A stretch of DNA of 64,000 nt, taken from assembly GCA_046328525.1 (NCBI GenBank), contig JAXLWK010000003.1, positions 496,001 to 560,000 on the forward strand, read 5' to 3'. Both the position numbers and the translations under genes were made by a program. The notes beneath the pieces are model-generated. The model was given only the letters and a program-made list of their open reading frames with translations, searched no databases and was not told the DNA's origin. Below are positions 45,496-54,063 of the stretch, piece after piece. Numbering within the stretch: position 1 is the first letter of the stretch; the number at the start of each line of letters is the position of its first letter. Source of the DNA: JBDHWG01 sp046328525. Its GTDB lineage: Bacteria; Chloroflexota; Anaerolineae; Epilineales; JAHCIE01.

Positions 45496-45534
45496 AGCGA
45501 AGCGTCTTGCGCCGGGTAGGCGGGACGCTTCGCT
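45496..45534 (+). terminator. Strong hairpin between the two phoU genes
   Basis: AGCGAAGCGTC (45496-45506) and GACGCTTCGCT (45524-45534) form a perfect 11-bp stem with a 17-nt loop, 50 bp after phoU copy 1. No U run follows, so it may be an RNA-stability element or a factor-dependent stop rather than an intrinsic terminator. Confidence 0.5.
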
Positions 45535-45564
45535 TGCTCATTTTCAGAGTTGACGAGGCGGAGA

Positions 45565-45609
45565 TTAGGTGTAAGCTTATGAACTTAACTACGTGTCGTA
45601 TGGTTAGCA
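45565..45609 (+). promoter_or_regulatory. Weak TTA-type motifs upstream of the second phoU
   Basis: TTAGGT (45565), TTATGA (45577), TTAACT (45585) and TTAGCA (45604) resemble Pho half-sites, but spacing is irregular (12, 8, 19 bp) compared with the array at 39856. A separate, weaker Pho-linked promoter for the second phoU is possible. Confidence 0.25.
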
Positions 45610-45631
45610 TAGGGACGATTGGAGGGCGTCA

Positions 45632-46312
45632 GTGACGATGCGAATCGTTCTCTCGCGGCAGCTCAGCGAGGTGCGCAGCAATTTGCTCGACCTGGGAGCC
45701 CAGGTCGAACGTGCGCTGGCGCAGGCAATGACCGCGCTCTCGACACGGGACGGCGCGCTGGCGCAAGAAGTCATTCAGAACGACCAGCGTCTCAACGAGC
45801 TGCGCTACGTCATCGAAGAGCAGTGTGTGGAGATCATGGCGCGGCACCAGCCGATGGCGCGGGACCTGCGGGACCTGCTGACCGCGGTCAACCTGGCACA
45901 AGAGCTGGAGCGCATCGCCGACCACGCCAAGGGCATTGCCGTCCTCAGTTTAAGACTCGATGACGGGCCGATGCCGCCCGACCTGTCGAGCCTTCAGAGC
46001 ATGGCCGCCGACGCGCAGCGCATCCTGCGCCATAGCCTGGATGCCTACGCGGCCGGGGATGCGGCGATGGCGTATCGCGCGGCGGACGAGGATGCGCCGA
46101 TTAACGCCTGCTTCCAGGCTGTCACCCAGAGCCTCGTCGAGTTCATGGCGAGCGATCCCTCGGCCCAGATACCCGCGACCTATCTCCTCTGGATTGCGCA
46201 CAACATCGAGCGCGCCGCCGACCGGGCGACGAACATCGCCGAGCGCGTCATCTTCCAGGTGACGGGCGAGATGGTGGACTTCGGCGCGGAGACGGTCCCC
46301 GGCCAGGATTAG
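45632..46312 (+). CDS. phoU: PhoU-family protein (copy 2)
   Basis: 226 aa, same two-bundle fold as copy 1, with ELERIADHAKGIAVL and NIERAADRATNIAERVIF. It differs from copy 1 in the middle helix loops. The GTG at 45632 follows GGAGGG at 5 nt; an in-frame ATG at 45638 is the alternative. It stands after a 185-bp gap with a hairpin, so it may be expressed separately. Two PhoU proteins could serve PhoR signalling and another phosphate or magnesium transporter. Confidence 0.92.
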   Translation: MTMRIVLSRQLSEVRSNLLDLGAQVERALAQAMTALSTRDGALAQEVIQNDQRLNELRYVIEEQCVEIMARHQPMARDLRDLLTAVNLAQELERIADHAKGIAVLSLRLDDGPMPPDLSSLQSMAADAQRILRHSLDAYAAGDAAMAYRAADEDAPINACFQAVTQSLVEFMASDPSAQIPATYLLWIAHNIERAADRATNIAERVIFQVTGEMVDFGAETVPGQD

Positions 46313-46340
46313 CCGTCGCGCGCCGCACCGTGTGTCCGTT

Positions 46341-46369
46341 TTGACGCATTGCGGCTCTTGTGGTAAGAT
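46341..46369 (+). promoter_or_regulatory. Promoter of the 8-oxoguanine deaminase operon
   Basis: TTGACG (46341-46346), a 17-bp spacer and TAAGAT (46364-46369), 34 bp before the ATG at 46404. Confidence 0.65.
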
Positions 46370-46403
46370 GAGGCGCGCTTGACGCCGCATCAACGGAGAC
46401 GCG

Positions 46404-47768
46404 ATGCCGACACTGCTGATTCGCCATGCCAGCTTACTGGTCACCCTCGACGATGACCGACGCCGCATCGCCGACGGTGGCATTTTCATTCGCGACAACG
46501 TCATCGAAGCCGTTGGCCCGACCGGCGAGCTTCCCCTGACGGCCGACCGCGTCATTGATGCTCGCAATCAGCTCGTCCTGCCCGGCCTGGTCAACTGCCA
46601 CCACCACCTCTACCAGACCCTCACCCGCGTTCTCCCGGCGGCTCAAGACGCCAATCTCTTCAACTGGCTCAAGACGCTGTACCCCATCTGGGCCGAGCTA
46701 GACCCGGAAGCGGTCTATGTCAGCGCCTATGTTGGCCTGGCCGAGCTGCTCCTATCCGGCTGCACCACCGCCGCCGACCACCTCTACCTGTTCCCCAACG
46801 GCGCGCGCCTGGACGACGAAATCCACGCCGCCCAGGAGCTTGGCATTCGCTTCCATCCGACGCGGGGCAGCATGTCCCTCGGCGAGTCGCAAGGCGGCCT
46901 GCCGCCCGACCGCGTCACCGAGGACGAGGCGGACATCCTGCGCGACTGCGTTCGCGTCATCGAGCAGTACCATGACCCGGCCCGCTACGCCATGCTGCGC
47001 ATCGGCGTCGCGCCGTGTTCGCCGTTCTCGGTCACACCCGACCTGATGCGCGAGAGCCGCGCCCTGGCCGACACCTACGGCGTGCGGATGCACACCCACA
47101 TGGCCGAGACGCGCGACGAGGAAGATTTCTGCCTGGCCCGTTTCGGCGCGCGCCCTGTGGAGTACGCCGAGGAGCTGGGTTGGGTCGGCGGCGATGTCTG
47201 GTGGGCGCACGCCGTCCACGTGGCGCCGGCCGAGATCGGTGTCATGGCGCGGACGCACACCGGCGTCGCCCATTGCCCGTCGTCCAACATGCGCCTGGCT
47301 TCGGGCATCGCGCCGGTGCTGGCGTACATGCAGGCGGGCGTGCCGCTGGGCCTGGGCGTGGACGGCTCGGCCAGCAACGACTCGTCCCACATGCTGACCG
47401 AGGCGCGCATGGCCCTGCTGCTCCAGCGCGTCGGCGGCGACCCGGCGGCGCTGACGGCGGAGCAGGCGCTGTACCTGGGAACACGCGGCGGCGCGGAGGT
47501 GCTGGGGCGGGATGATATTGGCTACCTCGCGCCCGGCATGGCGGCGGACATCATTGGCATCGCTCTGGACACGCTGGACTACGCGGGGGCGTGGGTGCAT
47601 GATCCCCTTGCCGCAATCGTTTTCTGTCGGCCGCCGAATGTGACATGGTCCGTCGTGAACGGGCGGGTCGTGGTGGAGGATGGGCGGTTGGCGACAGGGG
47701 ACCTGACGGCGATGGTCGCGCGACATAATCAGATCGCGCGGCGCATGGTAGAGCGAGCGCGACGATGA
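46404..47768 (+). CDS. 8-oxoguanine deaminase-like amidohydrolase
   Basis: A 454-aa metal-dependent amidohydrolase of the cytosine/guanine deaminase branch. It has the NCHHHLYQTLTR site with metal His66 and His68, LLSGCTTAADHLYLFP, FHPTRGSMSLGESQGGLPPD, MHTHMAETRDEE, and GVDGSASNDSSHM with the catalytic Asp. The HLYQTLTR and GSMSLGESQGG segments are those of characterised 8-oxoguanine deaminases, which form urate. Guanine-deaminase or SsnA-type functions are alternatives. Its stop overlaps the dihydropyrimidinase start (ATGA). With the downstream transporter it points to purine catabolism. Confidence 0.85.
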   Translation: MPTLLIRHASLLVTLDDDRRRIADGGIFIRDNVIEAVGPTGELPLTADRVIDARNQLVLPGLVNCHHHLYQTLTRVLPAAQDANLFNWLKTLYPIWAELDPEAVYVSAYVGLAELLLSGCTTAADHLYLFPNGARLDDEIHAAQELGIRFHPTRGSMSLGESQGGLPPDRVTEDEADILRDCVRVIEQYHDPARYAMLRIGVAPCSPFSVTPDLMRESRALADTYGVRMHTHMAETRDEEDFCLARFGARPVEYAEELGWVGGDVWWAHAVHVAPAEIGVMARTHTGVAHCPSSNMRLASGIAPVLAYMQAGVPLGLGVDGSASNDSSHMLTEARMALLLQRVGGDPAALTAEQALYLGTRGGAEVLGRDDIGYLAPGMAADIIGIALDTLDYAGAWVHDPLAAIVFCRPPNVTWSVVNGRVVVEDGRLATGDLTAMVARHNQIARRMVERARR

Positions 47769-49177
47769 GCGGATTACTGATACGCGGCGGAACGGTTGTC
47801 ACGGCGGATGGCCGCACCGAGGCCGATGTCCTGATTCGGGACGAGAAAGTGGCGGCGGTCGCGTCTAACCTCGCCCCCGAAGCGGGGGATAGCGTGCTGG
47901 ATGCGGCCGGCTGCCTGGTCATGCCGGGGCTGGTGGACGCCCACGTCCACATGGCCCTGGATACGGGCATCTACAGCACGGACGATGACTTTGGCATTGG
48001 CACCCGCTCGGCGGCCGCCGGCGGCGTGACGACCATCGTAGACTTTGCGACGCAGCTCGCCGGGCAGACGCCCGTCGAGGCGGTGCGCCTGCGGCGGCAG
48101 GAAGCGGACCCCCTCGTCTACATTGACTATGGGCTGCACTGCATGATTACCGACTTCCCGGTCGGCGGGGAGCCGTCGCTTGCGGAGTTGGTCGCGGCCG
48201 GTGTGCCGAGCGTGAAGGTGTACACCACCTATCGCCCGAACTACTTCTGCGACGACGCCAAGTTGCTGCGCATCATGCGGGCGGCGGCCGAGGCGCAGGC
48301 GCTGGTCATGGTACACGCCGAGAATGACCCGTTGGTCACGGAGGCGACGGAGACACTGGTCGCGGCGGGACGCACCGGCTTGCAGTATCACGCCGTCGCC
48401 CGGCCGGCCCTGGCCGAAGCCGAGGCCGTCCACCGCTGCCTGTTCCTGGCGCGGGTCGCCGGCGCGTGCCTGTTCGTAGTGCACTGCTCGACGCCGGCCG
48501 CCGTGCACCTGATTCGCGCGGCCAGGGATGCGGGGCAGTGCGCCATCGCGGAGACGTGCCCGCAGTATCTCCTGTTCGCCGACGATGTTTACTTCGGGCC
48601 GCGCGCCGAATGGTACATCATGCAGCCGCCGATTCGCCCGGACGACTTGCGCCAGGAGCTGTGGAACCTGGTGAGCCAGAATGCCGTCGATTCGATAGGC
48701 ACAGATCACTGTGATTACTCCCTGGCGCAGAAGCGCGCGACGGGGCAGTTCACGTCTACACCCGGCGGCATCCCCGGTGTGGAGACCCTGCTGCCGCTGC
48801 TGTATACCTACGGCGTCGAGGCCGAGCGGCTGTCGCTCGAGCGCCTGGTGGCGCTGACCTCGACGAACCCGGCCCGGGTCTACGGGCTATACCCGCGCAA
48901 AGGGGCGCTGTCGCCTGGCGCGGACGGTGATGTCGTCGTCTACGACCCGCGTGGGCGCGGGGGCATTGAGGCGGCCGCGCAGCACACGATTGGCGGCTAC
49001 ACGCCCTACGACGGCTTCGCGGTCAGCGGGCGCGTCAAGGCGACCGTCAGCCGCGGGCGCGTCGTCTACCTGGATGGGCAGATTCTTGGGGAGCCTGGGC
49101 AGGGCCGTTTCGTGCCCGGCGCTCCCTTTGATTCGAGTGTCGTGGCGGCCCTGTCGCCGCGCACAAGTCGTTCATAG
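47765..49177 (+). CDS. Dihydropyrimidinase/hydantoinase
   Basis: 470 aa of the cyclic-amidohydrolase family that opens dihydropyrimidine or hydantoin rings. The metal site is DAHVHMALD, a Lys for carbamylation in PSVKVYTTYRPN, MVHAENDP, VVHCSTPA, and the catalytic IGTDHCDYS. The length is standard. In urate-catabolising anaerobes a homologous gene (hyuA) is part of the cluster. It is cotranscribed with the deaminase, and the N-carbamoyl product could go to the M20 hydrolase at 8561 (inference). The BMP-type lipoprotein starts 17 bp later. Confidence 0.92.
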   Translation: MSGLLIRGGTVVTADGRTEADVLIRDEKVAAVASNLAPEAGDSVLDAAGCLVMPGLVDAHVHMALDTGIYSTDDDFGIGTRSAAAGGVTTIVDFATQLAGQTPVEAVRLRRQEADPLVYIDYGLHCMITDFPVGGEPSLAELVAAGVPSVKVYTTYRPNYFCDDAKLLRIMRAAAEAQALVMVHAENDPLVTEATETLVAAGRTGLQYHAVARPALAEAEAVHRCLFLARVAGACLFVVHCSTPAAVHLIRAARDAGQCAIAETCPQYLLFADDVYFGPRAEWYIMQPPIRPDDLRQELWNLVSQNAVDSIGTDHCDYSLAQKRATGQFTSTPGGIPGVETLLPLLYTYGVEAERLSLERLVALTSTNPARVYGLYPRKGALSPGADGDVVVYDPRGRGGIEAAAQHTIGGYTPYDGFAVSGRVKATVSRGRVVYLDGQILGEPGQGRFVPGAPFDSSVVAALSPRTSRS

Positions 49178-49194
49178 CCTAGAGGAGTGAGAAA

Positions 49195-50517
49195 ATGGCA
49201 AAGAAACACGTATGGCTCGGGCTGCTGATACTGGCCTTGACGCTGGTTCTGGCTGCCTGCGCCCAGCAAGCCGCCCCGACTGCGCCGGCGCAGCCGGCGG
49301 CTCCGACCACCGCGCCTGCGAAGGCGGCCGAAGCGCCCAAGGCCACTGAAGCGCCCAAGGCCGCGGCGCCGAAGGCGACGGACGCGCCCAAGGCGGCCGC
49401 GCCGGCCGCTGGCGCCAAGAACGTCCTCATTGACATCGCCGTCGGTGATGAGAATGACAACGGCTGGAACAAGGCCCACATCGAGGCGACGACTTCGGTG
49501 GCGAAGCAGCGCGGTTGGGAGTACCTGGCCTACAAGAACCTGAACCCGGCCAACCCCGCGAAGCCCGTCTGTGAGAACGTCGTTGAGGAGCTTATCGGTC
49601 AGGCCAAGAAGACTAGCCCCAACGGCAAGGTGCTCGTCCGCTTCAACAGCGACGACTTCATCCCGTGCGCCGAGGCCGTGGCGAAGAAGCACCCCGAGGT
49701 GTTCGTGGATCACATCTCCGGCGACCACGTTCTCAAGGGTGGCGCGCCGACGAACCTGACGAACAACATGGGGACGATGGAGTACGCGAAGATCCTGGCT
49801 GGCTGCGCGGCGGCGAACCTGACCAAGAGCGGCCAGATCGCCTACCTCAACGGCCCCGACAACGCCGAGACGCGGCGCTTCTTCAACGCGTTCGCGTGGG
49901 GCGCGCAGTACTGCGGCAAGAAGCTGAACAAGGACGTCAAGGCCACGAACCTGGTGCTGGGCTTCTGGTTCCCGATCCCCGGCCAGACGAATGACCCGCA
50001 GCAGCTGCTCGGCCAGGCGCGGGCGCTGGGCGCCGATGTCTTCGCCAGCGGCATTGACACGCAGGACGCTCTCCAGTTCGCCAAGTCGCTGAAGGACAAG
50101 GGCGAGACGGCGTACAGCTTCCCCTACGACTACCTGCCCGCGTGCGATGCAGCGCCGAACTCGTGCGCCGGCATCCCGTTCTTCAACTGGGTGCCTGAAG
50201 TCAACTATGTCATGGACATGGTCGAGAAGGGGCCGTGGAAGAGCGAGTTCAAGATGTGGGACCCGGAGTGGAAGAACGTCTTCACGCCCAACACGCCGGT
50301 TGGTTTCGCGCCTGGCACGGCGATGACCCCCGAAGCCAAGGCTGCGGTGACGGCGCTCGCCGATGACCTCGCCAGCGGCAAGGTCAAGCCGTTCCAGGGG
50401 CCTGTGAAGTGGGCCGACGGTTCGGTGTGGGTCGCCGAGGGATCCGCGCCGAAGCTTATCCCGGATGTCTGGTACACGGAGAAACTCATCCAGGGGACCC
50501 AGGCGTTCGGTAAGTAA
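49195..50517 (+). CDS. BMP/PnrA-family substrate-binding lipoprotein
   Basis: 440 aa. Signal peptide with lipobox LAAC (Cys22), a linker of about 55 residues of AEAPKA/ATEAPKA repeats, then a type-1 periplasmic-binding-fold domain: IAVGDENDNGWNKAHIEATTSVAKQRGW, FVDHISGDHV, NMGTMEYAKILAGCAAANLTKSGQIAYL, NAFAWGAQYC and ASGIDTQDALQFAKSL. BMP proteins bind purine nucleosides or similar ligands. It is followed by an ATPase and two permeases. A strong hairpin lies 12 bp after its stop. Confidence 0.92.
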   Translation: MAKKHVWLGLLILALTLVLAACAQQAAPTAPAQPAAPTTAPAKAAEAPKATEAPKAAAPKATDAPKAAAPAAGAKNVLIDIAVGDENDNGWNKAHIEATTSVAKQRGWEYLAYKNLNPANPAKPVCENVVEELIGQAKKTSPNGKVLVRFNSDDFIPCAEAVAKKHPEVFVDHISGDHVLKGGAPTNLTNNMGTMEYAKILAGCAAANLTKSGQIAYLNGPDNAETRRFFNAFAWGAQYCGKKLNKDVKATNLVLGFWFPIPGQTNDPQQLLGQARALGADVFASGIDTQDALQFAKSLKDKGETAYSFPYDYLPACDAAPNSCAGIPFFNWVPEVNYVMDMVEKGPWKSEFKMWDPEWKNVFTPNTPVGFAPGTAMTPEAKAAVTALADDLASGKVKPFQGPVKWADGSVWVAEGSAPKLIPDVWYTEKLIQGTQAFGK

Positions 50518-50529
50518 TTCATACCCACC

Positions 50530-50564
50530 GAGGACAGGCGCAGGAACGACCCGCGCCTGTCCTC
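50530..50564 (+). terminator. Hairpin after the BMP lipoprotein gene
   Basis: GAGGACAGGCGC (50530-50541) and GCGCCTGTCCTC (50553-50564) form a perfect 12-bp stem with an 11-nt loop. There is no U tract. Placed between the binding-protein and ATPase genes, it probably sets excess binding protein over membrane subunits, as in other importers. Confidence 0.6.
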
Positions 50565-50592
50565 CTCATCTGAGTGTGAAACACGGTGGCCC

Positions 50593-52011
50593 ATGAGAGT
50601 GGAGCTTCTGAACATCACCAAGCGCTTTGGTGAACTCAGCGCCAACCAGGATGTGTCGGCGACGTTCGAGCCGGGCGAAGTCCACGGCTTGTTGGGCGAG
50701 AACGGCGCGGGCAAGTCAACCCTGATGAAGGTGCTGGCCGGGTGGTATGTGCCGGAGGGCGGGACGATCCGCCTGGACGGCAAGGACGTGCTATTCCATT
50801 CGCCTCAAGAAGCTCTGGCGCATGGCATCGGCTACGTGCCGCAGGACCCGCAGGATTTCCCGCCGCTGACGGTGCTCGAGCACCTGGTGGTCGGAACGCC
50901 CGGCTGGGCCGTCAGGCGCGATGCGCTCGTCAAAGACCTCGAACGGGTGAATCAGAACCTGGGGTTCGACCTCAAACCCTCAACGCGAATCCAGGACCTG
51001 ACTATCGGCCAGCGCCTCCAGCTCGCCATGGCGCAGGTCGTGGTGTACGGCGCGAAGGTCATCATTCTCGACGAGCCGCCGATGGGCTCAGGACTGCGCG
51101 ATAGCTTGCAAAAGCTGGCCGCCGAGGGCCGAACCGTTGTCTTCATCACGCACAATATCCCGGACGCGGTGACACTCTGCAACCGCATCAGCGTGTTGCG
51201 CCGCGGCCGCCGCGTCGGCGCGGTGGAGCAGCCGGTCAACCAGGGTGTGTTGGTGAAGCTGATGTTCGAGGAGGACCTGCCGGCGGCGGGCGAGCCGCCC
51301 TCCGGCAGCGAAGCCATCGCCGTGGACCTCAACGCCGCCAACAGCCGAACCGATCCGCCGCTCGCCAACATCAACCTCAAGGTGCACGCCGGCGAGATTG
51401 TCGGGCTGGCGGGCATCGAAGGCTCCGGCCAGGCCCCGCTGCTGAGTGTCCTGGCGGGCCGCGACCGCCTGACGTCGGGGGCGCGCACGTGCAACGCCCG
51501 CCGCGTCCATCTCGTGCCGGCCGGCCGCCTGGGCGAAGGCCTGGTGGATGGTTTCAACGTCGAGGAAATGCTGGCGCTGGCGCACCCGGACGACGTGCGG
51601 CAAGGCTGGCGGCTCGATCCGGGGCGCATGGTGCGCCTGGCCGAGCGCGCCATCTCGCAGTTCTACATCAAGGGACAGGCCAGGTCACCGGCCGGTAGCC
51701 TATCCGGCGGCAATCAGCAGCGGCTCATGCTGGCGTGTGTTCCCTTCGATACCGACCTCCTTCTGCTCGACAACCCCACACGCGGCCTCGACGTGCCGAC
51801 GGCCGGGTTCATCTGGACCTGGATCATGGAGCAGTGTCAACGCGGCGCGGCGGTCGTGGTCGCCTCGAATGAGCTAGAAGAACTGTGGTCGCATGCCTCG
51901 CGCATCGTGGTGCTGGAGCGCGGACGAATCGCCGGGGAAGTGACCCCGGTGGGCGGGTCCTTCGCGCGGCTCAAACAGCTCGTCGGCGGAGCGAAAGGGG
52001 AGGGCGAATGA
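50593..52011 (+). CDS. ABC transporter ATP-binding protein with two ATPase domains (BMP/nucleoside or sugar type)
   Basis: 472 aa, shorter than the usual 500-510. Domain 1 has Walker A GENGAGKST, but the signature is LTIGQRLQL instead of LSVGxxQ and the D-loop is PPMGSG, with a shortened region after Walker B (VIILDEP). Domain 2 has a Walker A without Lys (GIEGSGQAPLL), as usual in this family, and a normal LSGGNQQRLMLA and Walker B LLLLDNPTRGLD. It energises the permeases that follow. ATGA overlap with the next gene. Confidence 0.88.
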   Translation: MRVELLNITKRFGELSANQDVSATFEPGEVHGLLGENGAGKSTLMKVLAGWYVPEGGTIRLDGKDVLFHSPQEALAHGIGYVPQDPQDFPPLTVLEHLVVGTPGWAVRRDALVKDLERVNQNLGFDLKPSTRIQDLTIGQRLQLAMAQVVVYGAKVIILDEPPMGSGLRDSLQKLAAEGRTVVFITHNIPDAVTLCNRISVLRRGRRVGAVEQPVNQGVLVKLMFEEDLPAAGEPPSGSEAIAVDLNAANSRTDPPLANINLKVHAGEIVGLAGIEGSGQAPLLSVLAGRDRLTSGARTCNARRVHLVPAGRLGEGLVDGFNVEEMLALAHPDDVRQGWRLDPGRMVRLAERAISQFYIKGQARSPAGSLSGGNQQRLMLACVPFDTDLLLLDNPTRGLDVPTAGFIWTWIMEQCQRGAAVVVASNELEELWSHASRIVVLERGRIAGEVTPVGGSFARLKQLVGGAKGEGE

Positions 52012-53051
52012 GCCTGCGGCAAATATTCGCGCCCGCACAGGACGCAGCCGGTCGGCAGCGGCTACGGGGCGGTGATCTCGCGGTCCGCGTCGTGGCGGCG
52101 CTGGCGGCGTTCTTGCTGCCAACGCTTCTGATTGCCCTGGCCGGCAAGGACCCCCTCGCCGTCTACCAGGAGTTCATCACCGGCCTGACGGTCGGCCGCC
52201 TGGGTGATGCGACGATGTACGCGGCCATCCTCATCATCTGTACCGCGAGCGCGATGGTCACGTTCAATGCGTCCCTCTGGAACATCGGCATCGAAGGGCA
52301 GCTGGCTTTTGGCACGATTGGCGCGACGGCGGTCATGATCCCAATGCGCGACGCGCCGGCTGTCGTCCTCGTGCCGGCGATGCTGGCGGCGGGCGCGTTG
52401 GCCGGCGCGTTGTGGGCCTCCCTTGTCGCCGTGTTGCGGCTCATCAACGTCAACGAAATCTTCAGCGGTTTCGCCTTGAACCAGATCGCTGGCGCGTTGG
52501 TCAAGTTCATGCTCGTCGGCGTGTGGTGGGAGATCAGCCAGAAGCGCATGTCGGGCATCCCGTTTCCTGAGAACGCCGCCCTGCCGCCCCTCGGCCCCAT
52601 CAATGTGTGGATGATCGCCCTGTCGCTCGTGATTCTGGTCGCGACGGTCTGGGTGCTGGCGCGGACGCCGGTCGGCCTGCGGGTGCGCGCGGTCGGCCTG
52701 TCGCGCGTCTCGGCCAGCTTCTACGGCATCTCGGCGAACTGGGTGTTCGTGGCGACACTCCTCGTCGGCGGCGGGCTGGCCGGTATCGCCGGCATGCTCA
52801 CGTCGTCTACGTACTTCCACCGCTTCGCACCCGACGTGACCTCGGGCTTTGGCTTCACGGCGATTCTGATCTATCTGATCGCGCGGATGAACCTGGTCGG
52901 CGTCATCTTGCTCAGCACGCTGTTCGGTCTCATCAACGCCGGGACGATTGGCCTGCAAACGCGCCTGGGCGTGGACCCAAGCCTGGCCGGTCTCGTCCAG
53001 ATCAGCATCATCCTGGCCCTGTACCTGCTGCAAGGGAAGGACAAGCCGTGA
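52008..53051 (+). CDS. BMP-type ABC transporter permease 1
   Basis: 347 aa, about ten helices, BPD_transp_2 family. The N-terminal helix AVRVVAALAAFLLPTLLIAL, then ASLWNIGIEGQLAFGTIGATAVM, INVNEIFSGFALNQIAGALVKF and RAVGLSRVSASFYGISANWVFVATLLVGGGLAGIAG are typical. The ATG at 52008 overlaps the ATPase stop. Pairs with permease 2 for nucleoside-like uptake. Confidence 0.9.
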   Translation: MSLRQIFAPAQDAAGRQRLRGGDLAVRVVAALAAFLLPTLLIALAGKDPLAVYQEFITGLTVGRLGDATMYAAILIICTASAMVTFNASLWNIGIEGQLAFGTIGATAVMIPMRDAPAVVLVPAMLAAGALAGALWASLVAVLRLINVNEIFSGFALNQIAGALVKFMLVGVWWEISQKRMSGIPFPENAALPPLGPINVWMIALSLVILVATVWVLARTPVGLRVRAVGLSRVSASFYGISANWVFVATLLVGGGLAGIAGMLTSSTYFHRFAPDVTSGFGFTAILIYLIARMNLVGVILLSTLFGLINAGTIGLQTRLGVDPSLAGLVQISIILALYLLQGKDKP

Positions 53052-53096
53052 TGCGCTCGCACGTCTCCGCTGCCCGTCAAGTCGAGGAGAGCCGTC

Positions 53097-53978
53097 ATGC
53101 CTGACCGGATGCTGATGCTCCTTCTGGCCCAAGTCGTGAAACTCGCCACGCCCCTGCTTATCGCGGCGCTGGGCGAGACCCTGGCCGAGTCCACCGGCAT
53201 CGTGATTCTGGCGTTGGATGGCATGATCATGCTGTCGGCCATGGTGGCCTTTGCCGTGAACTTCAGCGCGAGCAGTCTCCCCCTGGGGATCGCCGCCGGC
53301 ATGCTGGTTGGCCTGGGGCTGGCGGCGCTGTTTGCCTTGATCGCCATCAATCAGGAGCGCGACCAATACGCGACCGGGCTGATCATCGGCACGCTTGCTA
53401 TCGGCGTCGCCAACTATCTGGGTAACCCCTTCATCGGCAAGACGGCCGCCACGATGCCCGATCTCCCCGTGTTCACGGGCGTGCCGGTTCTCTCAGGCTT
53501 CCTCAACCAGAGCGTGTTCACCTACGCATCCTACGTGGCGGTTGTCCTGATTGCCTACTACCTGTATCGCACCCGCCCCGGCATCACCACCCGCGCCGTC
53601 GGCGCGAACGTCGAGGCGGCCATTCGGCGCGGCCTGCGCACGAAGCGCATCCAGGTGCTCGCCGTGTTGGCGGCCGGACTGATGGCCGGACTGGCGGGCG
53701 CGGCGTTCACGCTTGACACGAAGCCGGGCTGGACCCAGAATCAGACGCTCGGCTGGGGCTGGCTGGCGCTGACCATCGTCATCTTCGGCCAGCGAAACCC
53801 GATCTGGGTCACAGTCGGGGCCTATCTCTTTACGTTCCTGTCGGCGGCCACCATCGTCCAGATTTTCTTCCCGGTGCTGCCGGCGCAGCTCACAGGCGTC
53901 GTCCCCTATGTGATGATGCTTATCGTCCTCGTGATCGCGAGCCTCTGGCAGCGTTCTCGCCAGAGGCGGCTGGCCTAG
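53097..53978 (+). CDS. BMP-type ABC transporter permease 2
   Basis: 293 aa, about eight helices. ALGETLAESTGIVILALDGMIMLSAMVAFAVNF matches the start of the second permease in this family, followed by RAVGANVEAAIRRGLRTKRIQVLAVLAAGLMAGLAGAAF and a C-terminal GWGWLALTIVIFGQRNPIWVTVGAYLFTF. The ATG at 53097 follows GAGGAGAG. Last gene of the importer, 45 bp after permease 1. Confidence 0.9.
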   Translation: MPDRMLMLLLAQVVKLATPLLIAALGETLAESTGIVILALDGMIMLSAMVAFAVNFSASSLPLGIAAGMLVGLGLAALFALIAINQERDQYATGLIIGTLAIGVANYLGNPFIGKTAATMPDLPVFTGVPVLSGFLNQSVFTYASYVAVVLIAYYLYRTRPGITTRAVGANVEAAIRRGLRTKRIQVLAVLAAGLMAGLAGAAFTLDTKPGWTQNQTLGWGWLALTIVIFGQRNPIWVTVGAYLFTFLSAATIVQIFFPVLPAQLTGVVPYVMMLIVLVIASLWQRSRQRRLA

Positions 53979-54000
53979 ACGGAAGCAGAGGGTCTGGCGG

Positions 54001-54042
54001 GGTAGCGGGATGCTCCGCTACGCTCAGCATGACATCCCAGGC
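54001..54042. repeat. Interspersed repeat (agcgggatgctccgctacg type)
   Basis: The stretch reads GTAGCGGGATGCTCCGCTAC then GCTCAGCATGACAT, the same kind of element that yields MLRYAQHD-like peptides near many bacterial gene starts. It has a small dyad (TAGCGG...CCGCTA) and lies between the permease and PPK2 genes. Only one copy in the window. Confidence 0.55.
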
Positions 54043-54063
54043 TTGTGGAAGAGGAGGCATGTC

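Noticed and set aside
52062..53366. 434-codon open frame on the - strand
   Set aside because: Gln/Arg/His/Asp-rich antisense of the two permease genes, as expected for hydrophobic codons read backwards.
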